This document shows positions 63,889 to 64,000 of a stretch of DNA of 64,000 nt, piece by piece (within the stretch, counting starts at the first letter, position 1; each line of letters begins with the position of its first letter). The position numbers and the translations under genes were made by a program. The stretch comes from Clostridiales bacterium (GTDB taxonomy: Bacteria > Bacillota > Clostridia > Oscillospirales > CAG-382). The stretch is taken from NCBI GenBank assembly GCA_003452915.1, contig DMMZ01000043.1, positions 9,864-73,863 on the forward strand. The letters run 5' to 3'. The notes below the pieces were generated by a model that was not told the DNA's origin, did no database searches, and saw only the letters and a program-made list of their open reading frames with translations.

Positions 63889-64000
63889 CCTGCCGCTCTC
63901 TCGATGAAAGCAGCAACATCACCGACAGTCTTTAGATCGGCAGCGTCATCATCGGAAACTACTATCCCCATATTGTCTTCAATTGACATGAGCATCTCGA
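63885..64000 (-). CDS. acpP: Acyl carrier protein (C-terminal end only; starts outside the window)
   Basis: About 38 residues are visible, EMLMSIEDNMGIVVSDDDAADLKTVGDVAAFIER-like, matching helices II-IV of acyl carrier proteins (the Ser carrying the prosthetic group lies beyond the window edge). It overlaps the HAD gene by 4 bases. Confidence 0.8.
   Translation of the reverse strand, partial: EMLMSIEDNMGIVVSDDDAADLKTVGDVAAFIERAAG

Overview
The window is about 64 kb of AT-rich DNA from an anaerobic, spore-forming Clostridia-type bacterium, most like the Ruminococcaceae/Oscillospirales. The evidence is a split, archaeal-type glutamate synthase, a type III glutamine synthetase, a YaaT/PSP1 protein next to holB, a SleC-like spore-cortex-type protein, a dockerin-bearing NlpC/P60-like protein, type II pantothenate kinase, TTGACA/TATAAT promoters and frequent TTG starts. 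The species cannot be named from sequence alone. No CRISPR array, phage or insertion sequence was seen.

Layout. (1) 1-14169 is a nitrogen-assimilation block. asnA-glnN run leftward. A divergent operon runs rightward with the glutamate synthase parts (glutaminase, FMN/Fe-S, ferredoxin, FAD reductase, GXGXG), a short glutamine synthetase and an ANTAR antiterminator protein, followed by guaA, pyrG and nadE. Almost every enzyme makes or spends ammonia or glutamine. Both divergent promoters carry a 5' leader with a terminator whose 5' arm overlaps a small hairpin with an A-x-x-G-x-x six-base loop, the kind of target ANTAR proteins bind. (2) 14365-23163 is an oligopeptide ABC transporter operon with an extra lipoprotein in front and a small membrane protein behind. 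(3) 23191-31479 is a mixed region: acetyltransferase, APH(6)-like kinase, flavodoxin, cytosolic-looking Cu/Zn SOD, two tRNAs, and a glycerol-3-phosphate oxidase-type trio. (4) 31565-41126 holds typA, a SleC-like protein, a cluster of uncharacterised small proteins, coaW, holB and yaaT. (5) 41152-48294 is a cell-surface region: MBOAT acyltransferase plus DHHW partner, secreted/anchored proteins, an overlooked 43-residue ORF and a second SGNH-type lipoprotein. (6) 48333-55733, all leftward, holds an EF-G-like GTPase, a degenerate P-type-ATPase-like membrane protein, rlmB and the dockerin protein. (7) 56042-64000 is a long leftward gene string: acpP-HAD-DUF3137-DUF3137-lemA-ktrB-ktrA-nagA-ROK.

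The most unusual signal is in untranslated RNA. Four unrelated genes (glutamate synthase FMN subunit, a small membrane protein, the P-type-ATPase-like protein, lemA) are preceded by the same compact element. A CCATT-nn-TCCAACGA arm can pair either with a nearby AATGG (small hairpin, ribosome site free) or with a downstream TCGTTGGAGAAATGG that contains the ribosome binding region. In the lemA copy the core changes from CCAACGA to CCGGCG with matching changes in its partner, which points to selected RNA pairing. A second, modular hairpin family (TTGAAAG/CTTTCAA, TTGTGC/GCACAA, TCGGC/GCCGA, ending in GGAAAGG) sits before asnA and between cistrons elsewhere.
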